DNA of 64,000 nt, from contig CANRMA010000012.1 of assembly GCA_947631625.1 (NCBI GenBank), positions 34,811-98,810 of the forward strand. Direction: 5' to 3'. Source of the stretch: an uncultured Lachnospiraceae bacterium. GTDB lineage: Bacteria; Bacillota; Clostridia; Lachnospirales; Lachnospiraceae. Of the stretch, positions 52,422 through 60,983 are shown piece by piece (position 1 is the stretch's first letter; every line of letters starts with the position of its first letter). A program made the translations under genes and the position numbers. The notes below the pieces were generated by a model. That model did not search any database, was not told the origin of the DNA, and was given only the letters and a program-made list of their open reading frames with translations.

Positions 52422-53774
52422 TTAATCATTGTCCTTATTCTTCATGTTTAAAAACTCAAATTCAAAATCTTCATCATCAAGCATAAAATTCTTTGGTTTT
52501 TTCTTAGGCGTCGGCTTTATTACGGCTTCCGGCTCCTCTTCATACGTAACTTCCTTAACCGGCATTTTCTTATCGCTTTGCGCGGTTTTTTTCTTAGGCG
52601 GCATATCCGCTTCACGCGCCTGACGCTGCTCACGGGTACGCGCTCTTTCTTTCTCTTTCGCCTTTTCGGCAGTCTTTTCACGCGCCTTTTGGACTACGGG
52701 CTCGTCCTCGTCTTCCTCATCCTCGTATGATTCATAATATGCGTCTTTAATTTTAAAGAAAAGAAGGGTGACCGCAAGCGCCATAATTACGATGATAAAC
52801 AACATGATAACGATAGCCACGCGCTGTTTGGTTATAGTCTTAGCATCCACGGCTTCATTATCCGCCTGTGCCTGCGCCGCTTCAAGCAGGTCCGCAAGCT
52901 TCTGCTTTTTATTTTCGATATTGTTGTAAAGATACCACTCTCCGCCGTCTTCTCCTTCTTCGTAAACCACTTCATAGTCCTTATTCTCAGGTTCTTCTTC
53001 GGGCACGTCCCCGGATTGTTCCTCTTCCCCCGAAGGCTCTCCGCTCTCTTGCGCCGGAAGCATATCTCCAAGCTCTATCAGATCCTCGCGTACATAGCCT
53101 GTCTTTTCCGCATTGCCGGTTCCCGTAAATGTGACATAATACCATGTCTTGGAATCACTGCCCGCAGTGCTGCCACTTATCACAAGCTGCGTGTTCTGTG
53201 GGATAGTGTCAACGATTGCGCTTGAAGTTGACGCATCGCTTCTTACCTTCGCTGCAGGAACCTTCACGGAAGCATACTGTGCCTCCATAGGCGTCTGCGC
53301 CGGAGTTTCGGCGCCCGAAGCAGTGCCTTCTCCCGAAGCATTGCTCTGTCCGCCTTCGCTTGTTGTATCTTGGGTCGTTGTACTCTGTGTTGTTGTGCTT
53401 TGTGTTTCCGTACTTTGCGTGGCATCGCTTTCTGCGGTTTTTGAAGGAACCGCGCCGGAAGATTCATCCACTTTAACAAGATCGGAACGTATATATCCTT
53501 TAGTATTGGCATCTACATAAACTTCATACCACAAGGTTCCTGACGAATCCGTGACTTTAGCGGTAATGCTTACGTTCTTGCCGCTTGAGGAACTTGCTAT
53601 GACTTCACTGCCTATATCCGCCGCCGCCCTGATCTTGGCTGAAGGCGCCGTAACCGTTCCCGTTGCGTCAGCCAAAACCGTACTCTTTGGCGCACACAGG
53701 AACAAAACAGCGCACATCATTATCACTATTCCCCTAAGCGCCTTGATATTACCGTATTTTAATCTTTTTTTCAT
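52422..53774 (-). CDS. SH3b-domain membrane protein
   Basis: A 450-residue envelope protein. A signal sequence (about 1-36, GIVIMMCAVLFLCAPKSTVLA) is followed by SH3b domain 1 (APSAKIRAAADIGSEVI...GYIRSDLV, about 42-102), a Ser/Thr/Gln linker with ETQSTTTQSTTTQ repeats, and SH3b domain 2 (VPAAKVRSDASTSSAIV, about 170-232). Then come an acidic Glu stretch, a membrane helix (about 318-340, VAIVIMLFIIVIMALAV) and a basic-acidic cytoplasmic tail ending in FMLDDEDFEFEFLNMK. The domains outside should bind peptidoglycan, and the tail may engage a cytoplasmic partner. Its neighbours give no pathway. Confidence 0.9.
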   Translation of the reverse strand: MKKRLKYGNIKALRGIVIMMCAVLFLCAPKSTVLADATGTVTAPSAKIRAAADIGSEVIASSSSGKNVSITAKVTDSSGTLWYEVYVDANTKGYIRSDLVKVDESSGAVPSKTAESDATQSTETQSTTTQSTTTQDTTSEGGQSNASGEGTASGAETPAQTPMEAQYASVKVPAAKVRSDASTSSAIVDTIPQNTQLVISGSTAGSDSKTWYYVTFTGTGNAEKTGYVREDLIELGDMLPAQESGEPSGEEEQSGDVPEEEPENKDYEVVYEEGEDGGEWYLYNNIENKKQKLADLLEAAQAQADNEAVDAKTITKQRVAIVIMLFIIVIMALAVTLLFFKIKDAYYESYEDEEDEDEPVVQKAREKTAEKAKEKERARTREQRQAREADMPPKKKTAQSDKKMPVKEVTYEEEPEAVIKPTPKKKPKNFMLDDEDFEFEFLNMKNKDND

Positions 53775-53828
53775 CGCGATACCCCAATCTTTCTTTTGTT
53801 CCTGAATTACATTTTATTATATGTGTCC

Positions 53829-54305
53829 TTAGATCTCCTTTTCACGTATAAAACGCTTAGCTCCCTCTTCTCCGCCTGCGCCTAAGCCAAAGCCCGACAT
53901 CATCTTGCTGTGACGCTCATGCAGCTTGGCTTCCATTCTTCTGTTAAATTCGACTTCGCATCTGGGACATACTCTTCCCGAACGCAGGCTGACGCCGCAG
54001 ATCTCGCACTTAAGATATGCATTGGAACCCGGAGCGATCTCCAGGCGGCCTTCCTTAAGCATTGTACGTATCGTCTTCTGGTTGACTCCCGTAGCCTGCG
54101 CGGCCTGCGCGGCGGTAACTCCTTTATTTTTCTCAATATAGTTACGGACTTTTCCATAATCATCGTACTCGATATGCTTGCATTGCTCGCACTTGTACTC
54201 TCCGCAGCCTTTAAATATCATAACTCCGCCGCACATAGGACATTCCTGCGGTCTGTTGTATACATCAAAATCATCAAAAAGTGATAATCTTGCCACTTTC
54301 ATCAT
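53829..54305 (-). CDS. Zinc-ribbon/helix-turn-helix protein, YvyF-like
   Basis: A 158-residue cytoplasmic protein. A C4 zinc ribbon (CPMCGG...CEQCK, about 22-45) is followed by a helix-turn-helix-like region (VTAAQAAQATGVNQKTIRTMLKEGRL, about 63-88) and a second four-Cys site (CEICG...CPRCE, about 101-120). This order resembles YvyF-type flagellar operon proteins, but no flagellar genes are nearby. AGGAG lies directly before ATGATG; a GTG four codons in has better spacing, so the true N-terminus may be MARLSLFDDFD. It may be a transcription or translation factor. Confidence 0.85.
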   Translation of the reverse strand: MMKVARLSLFDDFDVYNRPQECPMCGGVMIFKGCGEYKCEQCKHIEYDDYGKVRNYIEKNKGVTAAQAAQATGVNQKTIRTMLKEGRLEIAPGSNAYLKCEICGVSLRSGRVCPRCEVEFNRRMEAKLHERHSKMMSGFGLGAGGEEGAKRFIREKEI

Positions 54306-54321
54306 CTCCTAATATAAGTTA

Positions 54322-54366
54322 TATTGTACAATTTCGATAACGTATGTCATAGTTTCGCAATTACCT
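54322..54366. repeat. Remnant E: one end of the MITE-like family
   Basis: TTGTACAAT...AGTTTCGCAATTACCTA matches the right end of copies A and C. The other end is missing. It stops three bases from the purD stop codon. Confidence 0.75.
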
Positions 54367-54368
54367 AT

Positions 54369-55643
54369 TTAATCTATTTCATCGATTGCCTTTCCTATAT
54401 CGCCGCGCATGTATTTATTTTCAAAATCCACCCAACCTGCGGCCTCATACGCATTTGCCCTTGCCTCTTTGAGCGTAGGTCCTTTGGCCGTAACGCCAAG
54501 CACCCTTCCGCCGTTTGTTACGATCTTTCCGTTATCAAGCTTAGTTCCCGCATGGAAACAGTAATAACCGTCCTTGTTATCAAAAGCCTCAAGACCTTTT
54601 ATCGGAAAGCCCTTTTCATAAGAAACGGGATAACCCTTGGACGCCAACACCACGCAGACTGCGGCATTGTCTTCAAACTGCAGATCCACCTTATCCAAAG
54701 TACCGTCTATGCAGGCCATGACCACATCTATAATATCGTTTTTCATACGCGGCAGGACCACCTGCGCCTCGGGATCTCCGAAACGCGCATTGTATTCAAG
54801 CACCTTGGGGCCGTCCTGCGTCAGCATAAGCCCGAAGAAGATCACGCCCTTAAAAGGTCTGCCCTCCGCCGCCATAGCGTCAACTGTAGCCTGATATATA
54901 TATTTTTTACAAAACTCATCTACTTCCCGCGTATAGAAAGGACTGGGTGAAAAAGTTCCCATTCCGCCGGTATTAGGGCCTTTATCGCCGTCATTTGCGC
55001 GCTTATGGTCCTGCGCGGACGACATGATCTTAATCGTTTTGCCGTCAACGAAAGACAAAACCGAAACTTCACGGCCCGTCATAAATTCTTCAACTACCAT
55101 ACGGCTTCCGGCGTCGCCGAATTTTTTATCTTCCATGATGGTCTTAACGCCGTCCAAAGCCTCTTTCAGATCATTGCAGATAAGAACACCTTTTCCGAGC
55201 GCAAGGCCGTCAGCCTTAAGCACTATCGGCATTTTGGCGCTCTTTAAATATTCAACGGCCGCATTGGGATCGTCAAATGTTTCATACGCGGCGGTAGGAA
55301 TGTTATACTTCTTCATAAGTTCCTTGGAAAAAGCCTTGCTTCCCTCAAGGATCGCCGCATTTTTCCTCGGTCCGAATACCTTGATCCCTTCCGCTTCCAT
55401 CACATCCACAAGGCCGCCGACTAACGGATCATCCATTCCCACTATTACAAGATCAATGGACTTTTCTTTTGCGAAAGCAGTAAGTTTATCAAACTCCATT
55501 GCCCCTATCGGAACGCATTCGGCAAGCCGGCCTATGCCCGCGTTACCGGGCGCGCAGTATATTTTATCCACCTTGCCGCTCTTTGCAACACTTGAAGCAA
55601 TGGCATGTTCCCTGCCGCCGCTTCCTACGATCATAACTCTCAT
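54369..55643 (-). CDS. purD: Phosphoribosylamine-glycine ligase
   Basis: Joins phosphoribosylamine and glycine using ATP, the second step of purine synthesis. The 424 residues match GARS length and domains: N-terminal MRVMIVGSGGREHAIA, ATP-grasp core with PIVLKADGLALGKGV near 135, the metal-binding GRPFKGVIFFGLM...LEYNARFGDPEAQ near 275-290, and a C-terminal domain with ASKGYP. AAAGGCAAGGATATACAT precedes ATG. It is the last gene in the purE-purM-purN-purD series and is bracketed by two pieces of the repeat element family. Confidence 0.98.
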   Translation of the reverse strand: MRVMIVGSGGREHAIASSVAKSGKVDKIYCAPGNAGIGRLAECVPIGAMEFDKLTAFAKEKSIDLVIVGMDDPLVGGLVDVMEAEGIKVFGPRKNAAILEGSKAFSKELMKKYNIPTAAYETFDDPNAAVEYLKSAKMPIVLKADGLALGKGVLICNDLKEALDGVKTIMEDKKFGDAGSRMVVEEFMTGREVSVLSFVDGKTIKIMSSAQDHKRANDGDKGPNTGGMGTFSPSPFYTREVDEFCKKYIYQATVDAMAAEGRPFKGVIFFGLMLTQDGPKVLEYNARFGDPEAQVVLPRMKNDIIDVVMACIDGTLDKVDLQFEDNAAVCVVLASKGYPVSYEKGFPIKGLEAFDNKDGYYCFHAGTKLDNGKIVTNGGRVLGVTAKGPTLKEARANAYEAAGWVDFENKYMRGDIGKAIDEID

Positions 55644-55686
55644 ATGTATATCCTTGCCTTTCTAAGATAATAAACGATAATAAACA

Positions 55687-55755
55687 GTCAGGCAATTACG
55701 AAACGCTGTCTGAAGCTTCCGATTTTGTAAGAATGAGTTTTGCAATTACCTGTCA
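55687..55755. repeat. Element D: 70-bp end-to-end derivative of the MITE-like family
   Basis: The left end GTCAGGCAATTACGAAAC and the right end GTTTTGCAATTACCTGTC are inverted copies over about 18 bp with three mismatches. The ~33 bp between lacks the subterminal arms and centre of the full copies. It lies in the 120-bp gap between purN (stop at 55764) and purD (start at 55643). Confidence 0.8.
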
Positions 55756-55763
55756 ATAATCTG

Positions 55764-56351
55764 TTATTTATTAGCTATCATATTTATGGCCTGCGGGAGA
55801 AGTTCCCACTCTGCCTGCTCCATCACCCTTCTCTGCAGGGTTTCGGGAGTATCGTCTTCCTCTACATTTACTGCCTTCTGAAGAATGATCTTTCCGGTGT
55901 CCGTGCCCTCGTCAACATAATGCACGGTAGCGCCCGTAACTTTTACGCCCTTTTTCAGAGCCTCTTCATGCACTTTCAGCCCGTAAAAGCCTTTTCCGCA
56001 AAAAGAAGGTATGAGCGAAGGGTGTATATTTATAATGCGGTTTTTGTATTCATTAATTATCTTCTCAGGCAGCACCACGAGAAAACCTGCCAACACTATA
56101 AGATCAGGTTCTTTTTCATTGATCGCGCTAAGTAAAGCATCATTAAACGCTTCTCTGTCCGGATAATCCTTCGGCGATACGCATACCGCATCAATACCCG
56201 CATTTTCCGCCCGTTTCAGCGCAAAGGCATTATGATTGTTGCTTATTACGCGGACTATCTTTGCGTTTTTGATCTTCCTGTTGCCGATCGAATCAATGAT
56301 GGCCTGTAAATTGGTTCCCCCGCCCGATACACACACAAGTACTTTTAACAT
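55764..56351 (-). CDS. purN: Phosphoribosylglycinamide formyltransferase
   Basis: Transfers formyl from 10-formyl-THF to GAR. The 195-residue protein begins MLKVLVCVSGGGTNLQAIID, holds the Asn-X-His motif in IINIHPSLIPSF near 110, and the Asp in VHYVDEGTDTGKII near 140. All are standard PurN features. AAAGGATAAGAT precedes ATG. The gene starts 22 bp after purM. Confidence 0.97.
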   Translation of the reverse strand: MLKVLVCVSGGGTNLQAIIDSIGNRKIKNAKIVRVISNNHNAFALKRAENAGIDAVCVSPKDYPDREAFNDALLSAINEKEPDLIVLAGFLVVLPEKIINEYKNRIINIHPSLIPSFCGKGFYGLKVHEEALKKGVKVTGATVHYVDEGTDTGKIILQKAVNVEEDDTPETLQRRVMEQAEWELLPQAINMIANK

Positions 56352-56373
56352 ATCTTATCCTTTCCGAAAAAGA

Positions 56374-57399
56374 CTAAATAAGCGTCACGCCTTTTTCTCC
56401 GGCAATCGTCCTGCCTACTTCATAAGCGCGCTCGCCCGCTTCTTCAATGGCCTTTATGGTCTTATCGACGTCAGCTCCGTCTACTGCAAGCACCATTCCA
56501 AGCCCCATATTATAGGTATTATACATCATTTTTTCTTCAAGATTTCCCGTCTTTTGCAACAGTTTAAAGATCGCAGGCACGGGATATGAATCTTTCTTTA
56601 TCTCGGCATTTATGCCTTCAGGGAACATTCTGGGAATATTCTCATAAAAACCTCCGCCTGTGATATGGCTGCAGCCCTTAATTGTAACTCCCGCATCTTT
56701 TATCGACTTAAGAGCCTTAACATATATCTTCGTAGGCTTAAGCAGAGCTTCTCCAAGAGTCCCGCCCAGTTCGTCATAATATGTGCCAAGACTTTCTTTA
56801 GACATATCAAAAACCTTTCTGACAAGGGAAAAACCGTTACTGTGCACGCCCGAAGAAGCTATTCCTATCAGCGTATCACCCGGTCTGATGTTTTCTCCGG
56901 TTATCAGATCCTTTTCATCAACTATTCCAACGGCAAAACCGGCAAGGTCGTACTCATCTTCCGGATAAAAGCCCGGCATTTCAGCGGTCTCGCCGCCAAT
57001 AAGCGCCGCTCCCGACTGCTTGCAGCCTTCCGCCACGCCTTTTACTATGGAAGCGATCTTCTCAGGATAATTCTTACCGCAGGCTATGTAATCAAGGAAA
57101 AACAGCGGTTCACCGCCGGCGCAGGCAATATCGTTCACGCACATTGCCACGCAGTCGATACCGACGGAATCATGCTTATCCATTATAAACGCAAGCTTAA
57201 GTTTGGTTCCTACTCCGTCCGTACCTGACACAAGTGTCGGTTTTTCCATGTCTTTCATCTTAGCCAGTGAAAAGGCCCCCGAAAAACCTCCCAGTCCGCC
57301 CAAAACTTCCGGTCTGAGCGTCTCCTTTACGTGTTTTTTCATAAGCTCCACCGACTTATAGCCCGCTTCGATGTTTACTCCCGCTGATTTATAATCCAT
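56374..57399 (-). CDS. purM: Phosphoribosylformylglycinamidine cyclo-ligase
   Basis: Closes the imidazole ring (FGAM to AIR) using ATP. The 341 residues begin [20 protein letters not shown], then [23 protein letters not shown] (nucleotide site), CAMCVNDI-type segment [20 protein letters not shown], and a [23 protein letters not shown] stretch in the second domain. Length and motifs are typical. AAGGAACGG lies about 12 bases ahead of ATG, a long but acceptable spacing. It follows purE by 37 bp and precedes purN. Confidence 0.98.
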   Translation of the reverse strand: MDYKSAGVNIEAGYKSVELMKKHVKETLRPEVLGGLGGFSGAFSLAKMKDMEKPTLVSGTDGVGTKLKLAFIMDKHDSVGIDCVAMCVNDIACAGGEPLFFLDYIACGKNYPEKIASIVKGVAEGCKQSGAALIGGETAEMPGFYPEDEYDLAGFAVGIVDEKDLITGENIRPGDTLIGIASSGVHSNGFSLVRKVFDMSKESLGTYYDELGGTLGEALLKPTKIYVKALKSIKDAGVTIKGCSHITGGGFYENIPRMFPEGINAEIKKDSYPVPAIFKLLQKTGNLEEKMMYNTYNMGLGMVLAVDGADVDKTIKAIEEAGERAYEVGRTIAGEKGVTLI

Positions 57400-57436
57400 T
57401 TCGATGACCGTTCCTTTCCGTTTATTTATTATGTTC

Positions 57437-57937
57437 CTAATAATTCTTATATCCTACCTCTTGAAGCCTTGCGTCTTTCTCCTGAACGCTCTCTTTAAGC
57501 TTAAGGGAATAGTCTTTGAGCCGTTTAAGCAGAGCCTCGTCCGACGTCGCAAGGATCTTGGCGGCCAGTATGCCCGCATTCTGTCCTCCGTTTATCGCAA
57601 CCGTTGCGACCGGTATGCCTGACGGCATCTGCACGATCGAATACAGTGAATCGACTCCTCCTAAATCCGAGGTCTTCATCGGTATGCCTATTACCGGCAT
57701 CGGAAAGATCGCCGCGCACATGCCCGGCAGATGCGCCGCCTTGCCCGCGCCCGCTATTATTACTTTAAAACCTTTGCTCTCTGCGCTCTTGGCGTACTCA
57801 AAAAATACATCGGGCTCTCTGTGAGCCGATATTATAGTCATTTCATATGAAATTCCAAGTTCTTCCAAAATATCCGCGGCTTTCGCCATTACGGGCATAT
57901 CCGAATCGCTGCCCATTACTATGCCTACCTGTGCCAT
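57437..57937 (-). CDS. purE: 5-(Carboxyamino)imidazole ribonucleotide mutase, PurE
   Basis: Moves the carboxyl group to form CAIR. Start set at 57937 ([17 protein letters not shown]) because this is the family N-terminus and AAGGATGGGATCAG precedes it; 24 upstream in-frame codons are thought to be leader. The 166 residues contain GSDSD, the SAHREPD active-site motif near 45, [12 protein letters not shown] near 73 and [18 protein letters not shown]. It leads purE-purM-purN-purD. No purK is adjacent, which fits class II PurE using CO2 directly or a purK elsewhere. Confidence 0.96.
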   Translation of the reverse strand: MAQVGIVMGSDSDMPVMAKAADILEELGISYEMTIISAHREPDVFFEYAKSAESKGFKVIIAGAGKAAHLPGMCAAIFPMPVIGIPMKTSDLGGVDSLYSIVQMPSGIPVATVAINGGQNAGILAAKILATSDEALLKRLKDYSLKLKESVQEKDARLQEVGYKNY

Positions 57938-58043
57938 AACTGATCCCATCCTTCCCCGGTCAAAAAACGCCGCCTTATCGTAGTGGTTGTAACTGTTTTC
58001 ACCGTACAATATCTTGTGGTAGAAAGCAGTCTACTCCATTTAC

Positions 58044-58072
58044 AGTGTACTAAATTTTCTGTTAAGAAGCAA
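58044..58072 (-). promoter_or_regulatory. Promoter of the pur operon
   Basis: TTGCTT (58067-58072), 17-bp spacer and TACACT (58044-58049) on the minus strand. The ~110-base leader has a small GTAGA...TCTAC hairpin but no purine riboswitch or PurBox recognised. Confidence 0.7.
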
Positions 58073-58177
58073 TATTATTTAATTAAAATTAAATAAAATT
58101 ATTATAACAGAAAAAAGTATCTTAAATAATGATAATGATAATAATTATAAAAATTCAAAAATCTTCTTTAAGCGTTT

Positions 58178-60241
58178 TCAAAAAGCTTCATTAAGAGTTT
58201 CACAGCCTTTAAGCACAAATTTCCCTTCAAGAATAATAGGAATACTCTCTCCTTCTTTGGTGAAAACGGAAAGCTCGCCCAACTCATCATACGGAATGGT
58301 TATATCCGTGTGGCAGTTAAAATACGCTTCTTCGCTATTTTTTTTACGAAGCAGCGACACCTCGTTATCTCTGGCTATGATTTCTTTTCCATCAGGATTA
58401 TATACCGTCACATCTTCGGCATGGGAATAGCAGGTATCGCCCACGGCAAAGTGCGGCCCTGTCTTTTCCGCAATCAGTATCGGCAGTTTATCCTCAATGC
58501 CGTACTTTCTTGCGGCAACATAAGCCGTAGTATTGGTGCCTATTGCAAATTCTCCAAGCGGCAGCGTATCATGATGATACAGTACATTGTCCTTTATATA
58601 TTTTTTGTTTTCTTCCTCTTTTGCAAAATTGGCACAGTTATATTCCTTAACCATACCGTCCTTAAATTCAACGGATAGATCCCTGTACTCAAGCTCTCCC
58701 AAAAATACCCTCGTCACATGCAGTATGCCGTCCGTGCCCTTAAGCAGCGGCGAAGTAAAGACCTCCCCGACCGGGATGTTCACATCGGCAACACAGTTTT
58801 CAAAATTTGTTTCTTTTTCCAGGCTTTTAAGTTCATGCAGCATAACCTTTATATCAGTGCGGTTTTTGCCCATTCCCCTTACATGCACATACTCGCCTTT
58901 ATCAAGCGTATCAATTATGGTCTGCTGAATTCTCTGATACAGTTTATAATCCAGAGTGTTTATCTTTATTATCTCGTCAAAAATTTCCTCATACTTTTCT
59001 CCTATATCCGGTACGGGAAAGGCAATTATCGTAAAACTCCGCTCTTCGCCTTTTATATATTCATTCTGCATGGCTCCGGACTTGGATACATATTCCACGG
59101 CAAGTTTCTGCTGCTTATCGTTCAGTTTGCAGGCCTTCTTCTTACTTTGCGGTACAAAAGGGCGTTCGCCAAATATCTCCACTACCGCCGGTCCGCCAAA
59201 AACCGCCGCCTCGTTCTTAAACTCTTCATACGCCTGTCTCATACACTCAAGTTTACGCTCGACCATTGCCCCGTCCATAAAAAGCGCCTGATCGTCCTTA
59301 TGGTCATAGTCAAACTGTTTGTTGGGATCAGCCCCGAAATATCCTGTTTTGTTGACATTCCTTCCCTGAAATATATTAGAGCCGGCGCGGTATATCGTAG
59401 GTTTAAGACCCATTCGGTCAAAATTTATGACCGCCTGTCTTATCATTCTCTCAAACCCTAAGCAATATCTTATATTGACCGTTTTCTTTATCTTTATATC
59501 TTTGTTTCCTACTTCAAAACCAATGCGGTAACCTTCCGTATATGTGTCAGCCATCAGCCTTATCGTACTTTCCGACACTCGTGTCAGGTGCCTGGCAGTC
59601 CTTATCTCACTCTCTGTCACATATTCACCATAATAATATAAATACCTCACATCCGACAGATTGCTCTCCATGACGATCTTAGAGGCAAAATCCTTCTCAG
59701 GCAGCAACTGCTGCGCCACTCTTTCACGGGCCTGAATCTCATAATAATCGCTGACATACCAGTATATTATCTGCTTAAGGCTTTCTTTTTCAGGGACTCC
59801 TTCCGCAAAAGCCTGATAGACCTCGAGCAGAAGCTCCATCCTAATGACCATATCAGTCAATGACTGTTCGTATGCCGCAGGTATCATTCCTCTCAGTTCC
59901 GCATAAACAAAGCATAAAATCTGTCCTATTGACTCGCCAAGTCGATCAACCGCATAGTCCGGATTGGCATAACTTTTATCATAGTTCTCCGGAAGAATGT
60001 CTTCATACAGCTTATGATTTTTATTTTGAAGTTCATCCAGGTCTGCCTCATAGAGCCTGCCGTCAGCCACGAAATCCCAGGTTTGGGCCATAAGCGCGAC
60101 AAACGCGGCCATTGCCGTAAAATAGTCTTTAAATGCGCCATCACAGATATCCTCATCCGCTATCTGCCCTGTCCGCATAAGCGCCAACTCATAACGCTCC
60201 TGTAATAAATCTCTATCGTAGTCATCAATAAATTTTTGCAT
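58178..60241 (-). CDS. M29-family aminopeptidase with long N-terminal extension
   Basis: A 687-residue cytoplasmic metallopeptidase. The C-terminal ~390 residues carry the M29 (aminopeptidase T) features: PVGEVFTSPLLKGTDG near 490, LPLGEFAIGTNTTAY near 565, and the metal/catalytic region AEKTGPHFAVGDTCYSHAED near 600. The N-terminal ~290 residues, beginning MQKFIDDYDRDLLQERY and mainly helical, have no M29 counterpart, since ordinary members are about 400 residues. AAAGGATTAGAAA precedes ATG. It is likely monocistronic. Peptide trimming is the expected role; the extension may control access or assembly. Confidence 0.9.
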   Translation of the reverse strand: MQKFIDDYDRDLLQERYELALMRTGQIADEDICDGAFKDYFTAMAAFVALMAQTWDFVADGRLYEADLDELQNKNHKLYEDILPENYDKSYANPDYAVDRLGESIGQILCFVYAELRGMIPAAYEQSLTDMVIRMELLLEVYQAFAEGVPEKESLKQIIYWYVSDYYEIQARERVAQQLLPEKDFASKIVMESNLSDVRYLYYYGEYVTESEIRTARHLTRVSESTIRLMADTYTEGYRIGFEVGNKDIKIKKTVNIRYCLGFERMIRQAVINFDRMGLKPTIYRAGSNIFQGRNVNKTGYFGADPNKQFDYDHKDDQALFMDGAMVERKLECMRQAYEEFKNEAAVFGGPAVVEIFGERPFVPQSKKKACKLNDKQQKLAVEYVSKSGAMQNEYIKGEERSFTIIAFPVPDIGEKYEEIFDEIIKINTLDYKLYQRIQQTIIDTLDKGEYVHVRGMGKNRTDIKVMLHELKSLEKETNFENCVADVNIPVGEVFTSPLLKGTDGILHVTRVFLGELEYRDLSVEFKDGMVKEYNCANFAKEEENKKYIKDNVLYHHDTLPLGEFAIGTNTTAYVAARKYGIEDKLPILIAEKTGPHFAVGDTCYSHAEDVTVYNPDGKEIIARDNEVSLLRKKNSEEAYFNCHTDITIPYDELGELSVFTKEGESIPIILEGKFVLKGCETLNEAF

Positions 60242-60281
60242 TTTCTAATCCTTTCACATTTTAATTTATATAAGCAGGGCG

Positions 60282-60611
60282 CTACCTCACTACATACGCT
60301 CCCGCGTACAGGATCAGGCTCACGATTCCGAGCGCTATGACATTCAGACCTATGCCAAGGTATGAAAAAAAGTAATATTTGTCTTTCTCGGTCTTGGAAA
60401 TGACTCCCAGAGTCACTCCGGCAAGCGCAAAAATCGTAACAAGCATAACTGCCGCTCCATACCCCTGCGGCACATCCCCGGCCTTTAAATAGCTCATAAT
60501 AAGCGCATAGGCAAGACTGGCCAGAGAGATCACACCGAGTATCGTCGCCATTATCCCTTTCAATGTGTGACTTTTATTGGTAAAAATATAGTTGCTTTTG
60601 CGGCTCATCAT
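60282..60611 (-). CDS. Small membrane protein, DUF6142-like
   Basis: A 109-residue protein with three predicted helices (about 18-42, 53-75, 84-107): MSRKSNYIFTNKSHTLKGIMA leads into the first. The pattern of a short basic start followed by LGVISLASLAYALIMSY resembles the DUF6142 family of Lachnospiraceae. Two adjacent ATG codons follow AAAGGAG; the second (60608) has the better spacing. It lies 40 bp before the aminopeptidase and after a terminator, so the two may be co-transcribed. Function unknown. Confidence 0.85.
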   Translation of the reverse strand: MMSRKSNYIFTNKSHTLKGIMATILGVISLASLAYALIMSYLKAGDVPQGYGAAVMLVTIFALAGVTLGVISKTEKDKYYFFSYLGIGLNVIALGIVSLILYAGAYVVR

Positions 60612-60659
60612 AATCTCCTTTATATATCGAAATTATTTTCAATAACTTTCATCTTATAG

Positions 60660-60690
60660 GAAAAAAGTCAGGCTCACTGCCTGACTTGTA
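60660..60690 (-). terminator. Terminator after the 50-aa membrane protein
   Basis: On the minus strand AAGTCAGGC-AGTGA-GCCTGACTT followed by a T-run, 15 bp after the small gene's stop. It separates the pyrE side from the DUF6142 side. Confidence 0.88.
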
Positions 60691-60704
60691 ATGGGTATTT
60701 TATA

Positions 60705-60857
60705 TCAGAATAATATCTTGTTTCTGCCCGCCAGAAGCCTAGCGCCTCCGATGATAAGCAAGACTCCGCTTGCAACTCCCACCACCACGGATATCACTCC
60801 TACAGCTATATTCAGCGCGCCTGTGCCGCCCATCGTTCTGTATGTTCTTTCTTCCAT
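60705..60857 (-). CDS. 50-residue small membrane protein
   Basis: A short minus-strand gene from ATG at 60857 to TGA at 60705. It reads MEERTYRTMGGTGALNIAVG, then a hydrophobic helix (about 14-40, with VISVVVGVASGVLLIIGG), ending ARLLAGRNKILF. AAGGAATGATATAAGC precedes ATG, and a strong terminator follows the stop, so it looks genuine despite its size. The pattern (polar start, one or two glycine-rich helices, Arg/Lys end) is like small orphan membrane proteins of Lachnospiraceae. It follows pyrE by 107 bp of repeated DNA. Function unknown. Confidence 0.8.
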   Translation of the reverse strand: MEERTYRTMGGTGALNIAVGVISVVVGVASGVLLIIGGARLLAGRNKILF

Positions 60858-60884
60858 GCTTATATCATTCCTTTCCGCACAAAC

Positions 60885-60983
60885 CTCGCGTGCGCAACAT
60901 TATTTTAATCCATATACCTATGTGTGCAATATTATCCCGCTTCATACTGCCTATGAACGTAATATTATTTTGCTCCGTACTGC
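60885..60983. repeat. 33-bp tandem repeat x3 that includes the pyrE stop codon
   Basis: Units at 60951-60983 and 60918-60950 are 33 bp each, identical at 24 of 33 positions (CTATG...AATATTAT...TACTGC). A more degraded third unit covers 60885-60917. The first unit contains the last five pyrE codons and the stop. Confidence 0.75.

Noticed and set aside
57938..58177. Possible purine riboswitch before purE
   Set aside because: Only a small hairpin is seen; the conserved loop sequences of purine, ZTP or PRPP classes are absent.
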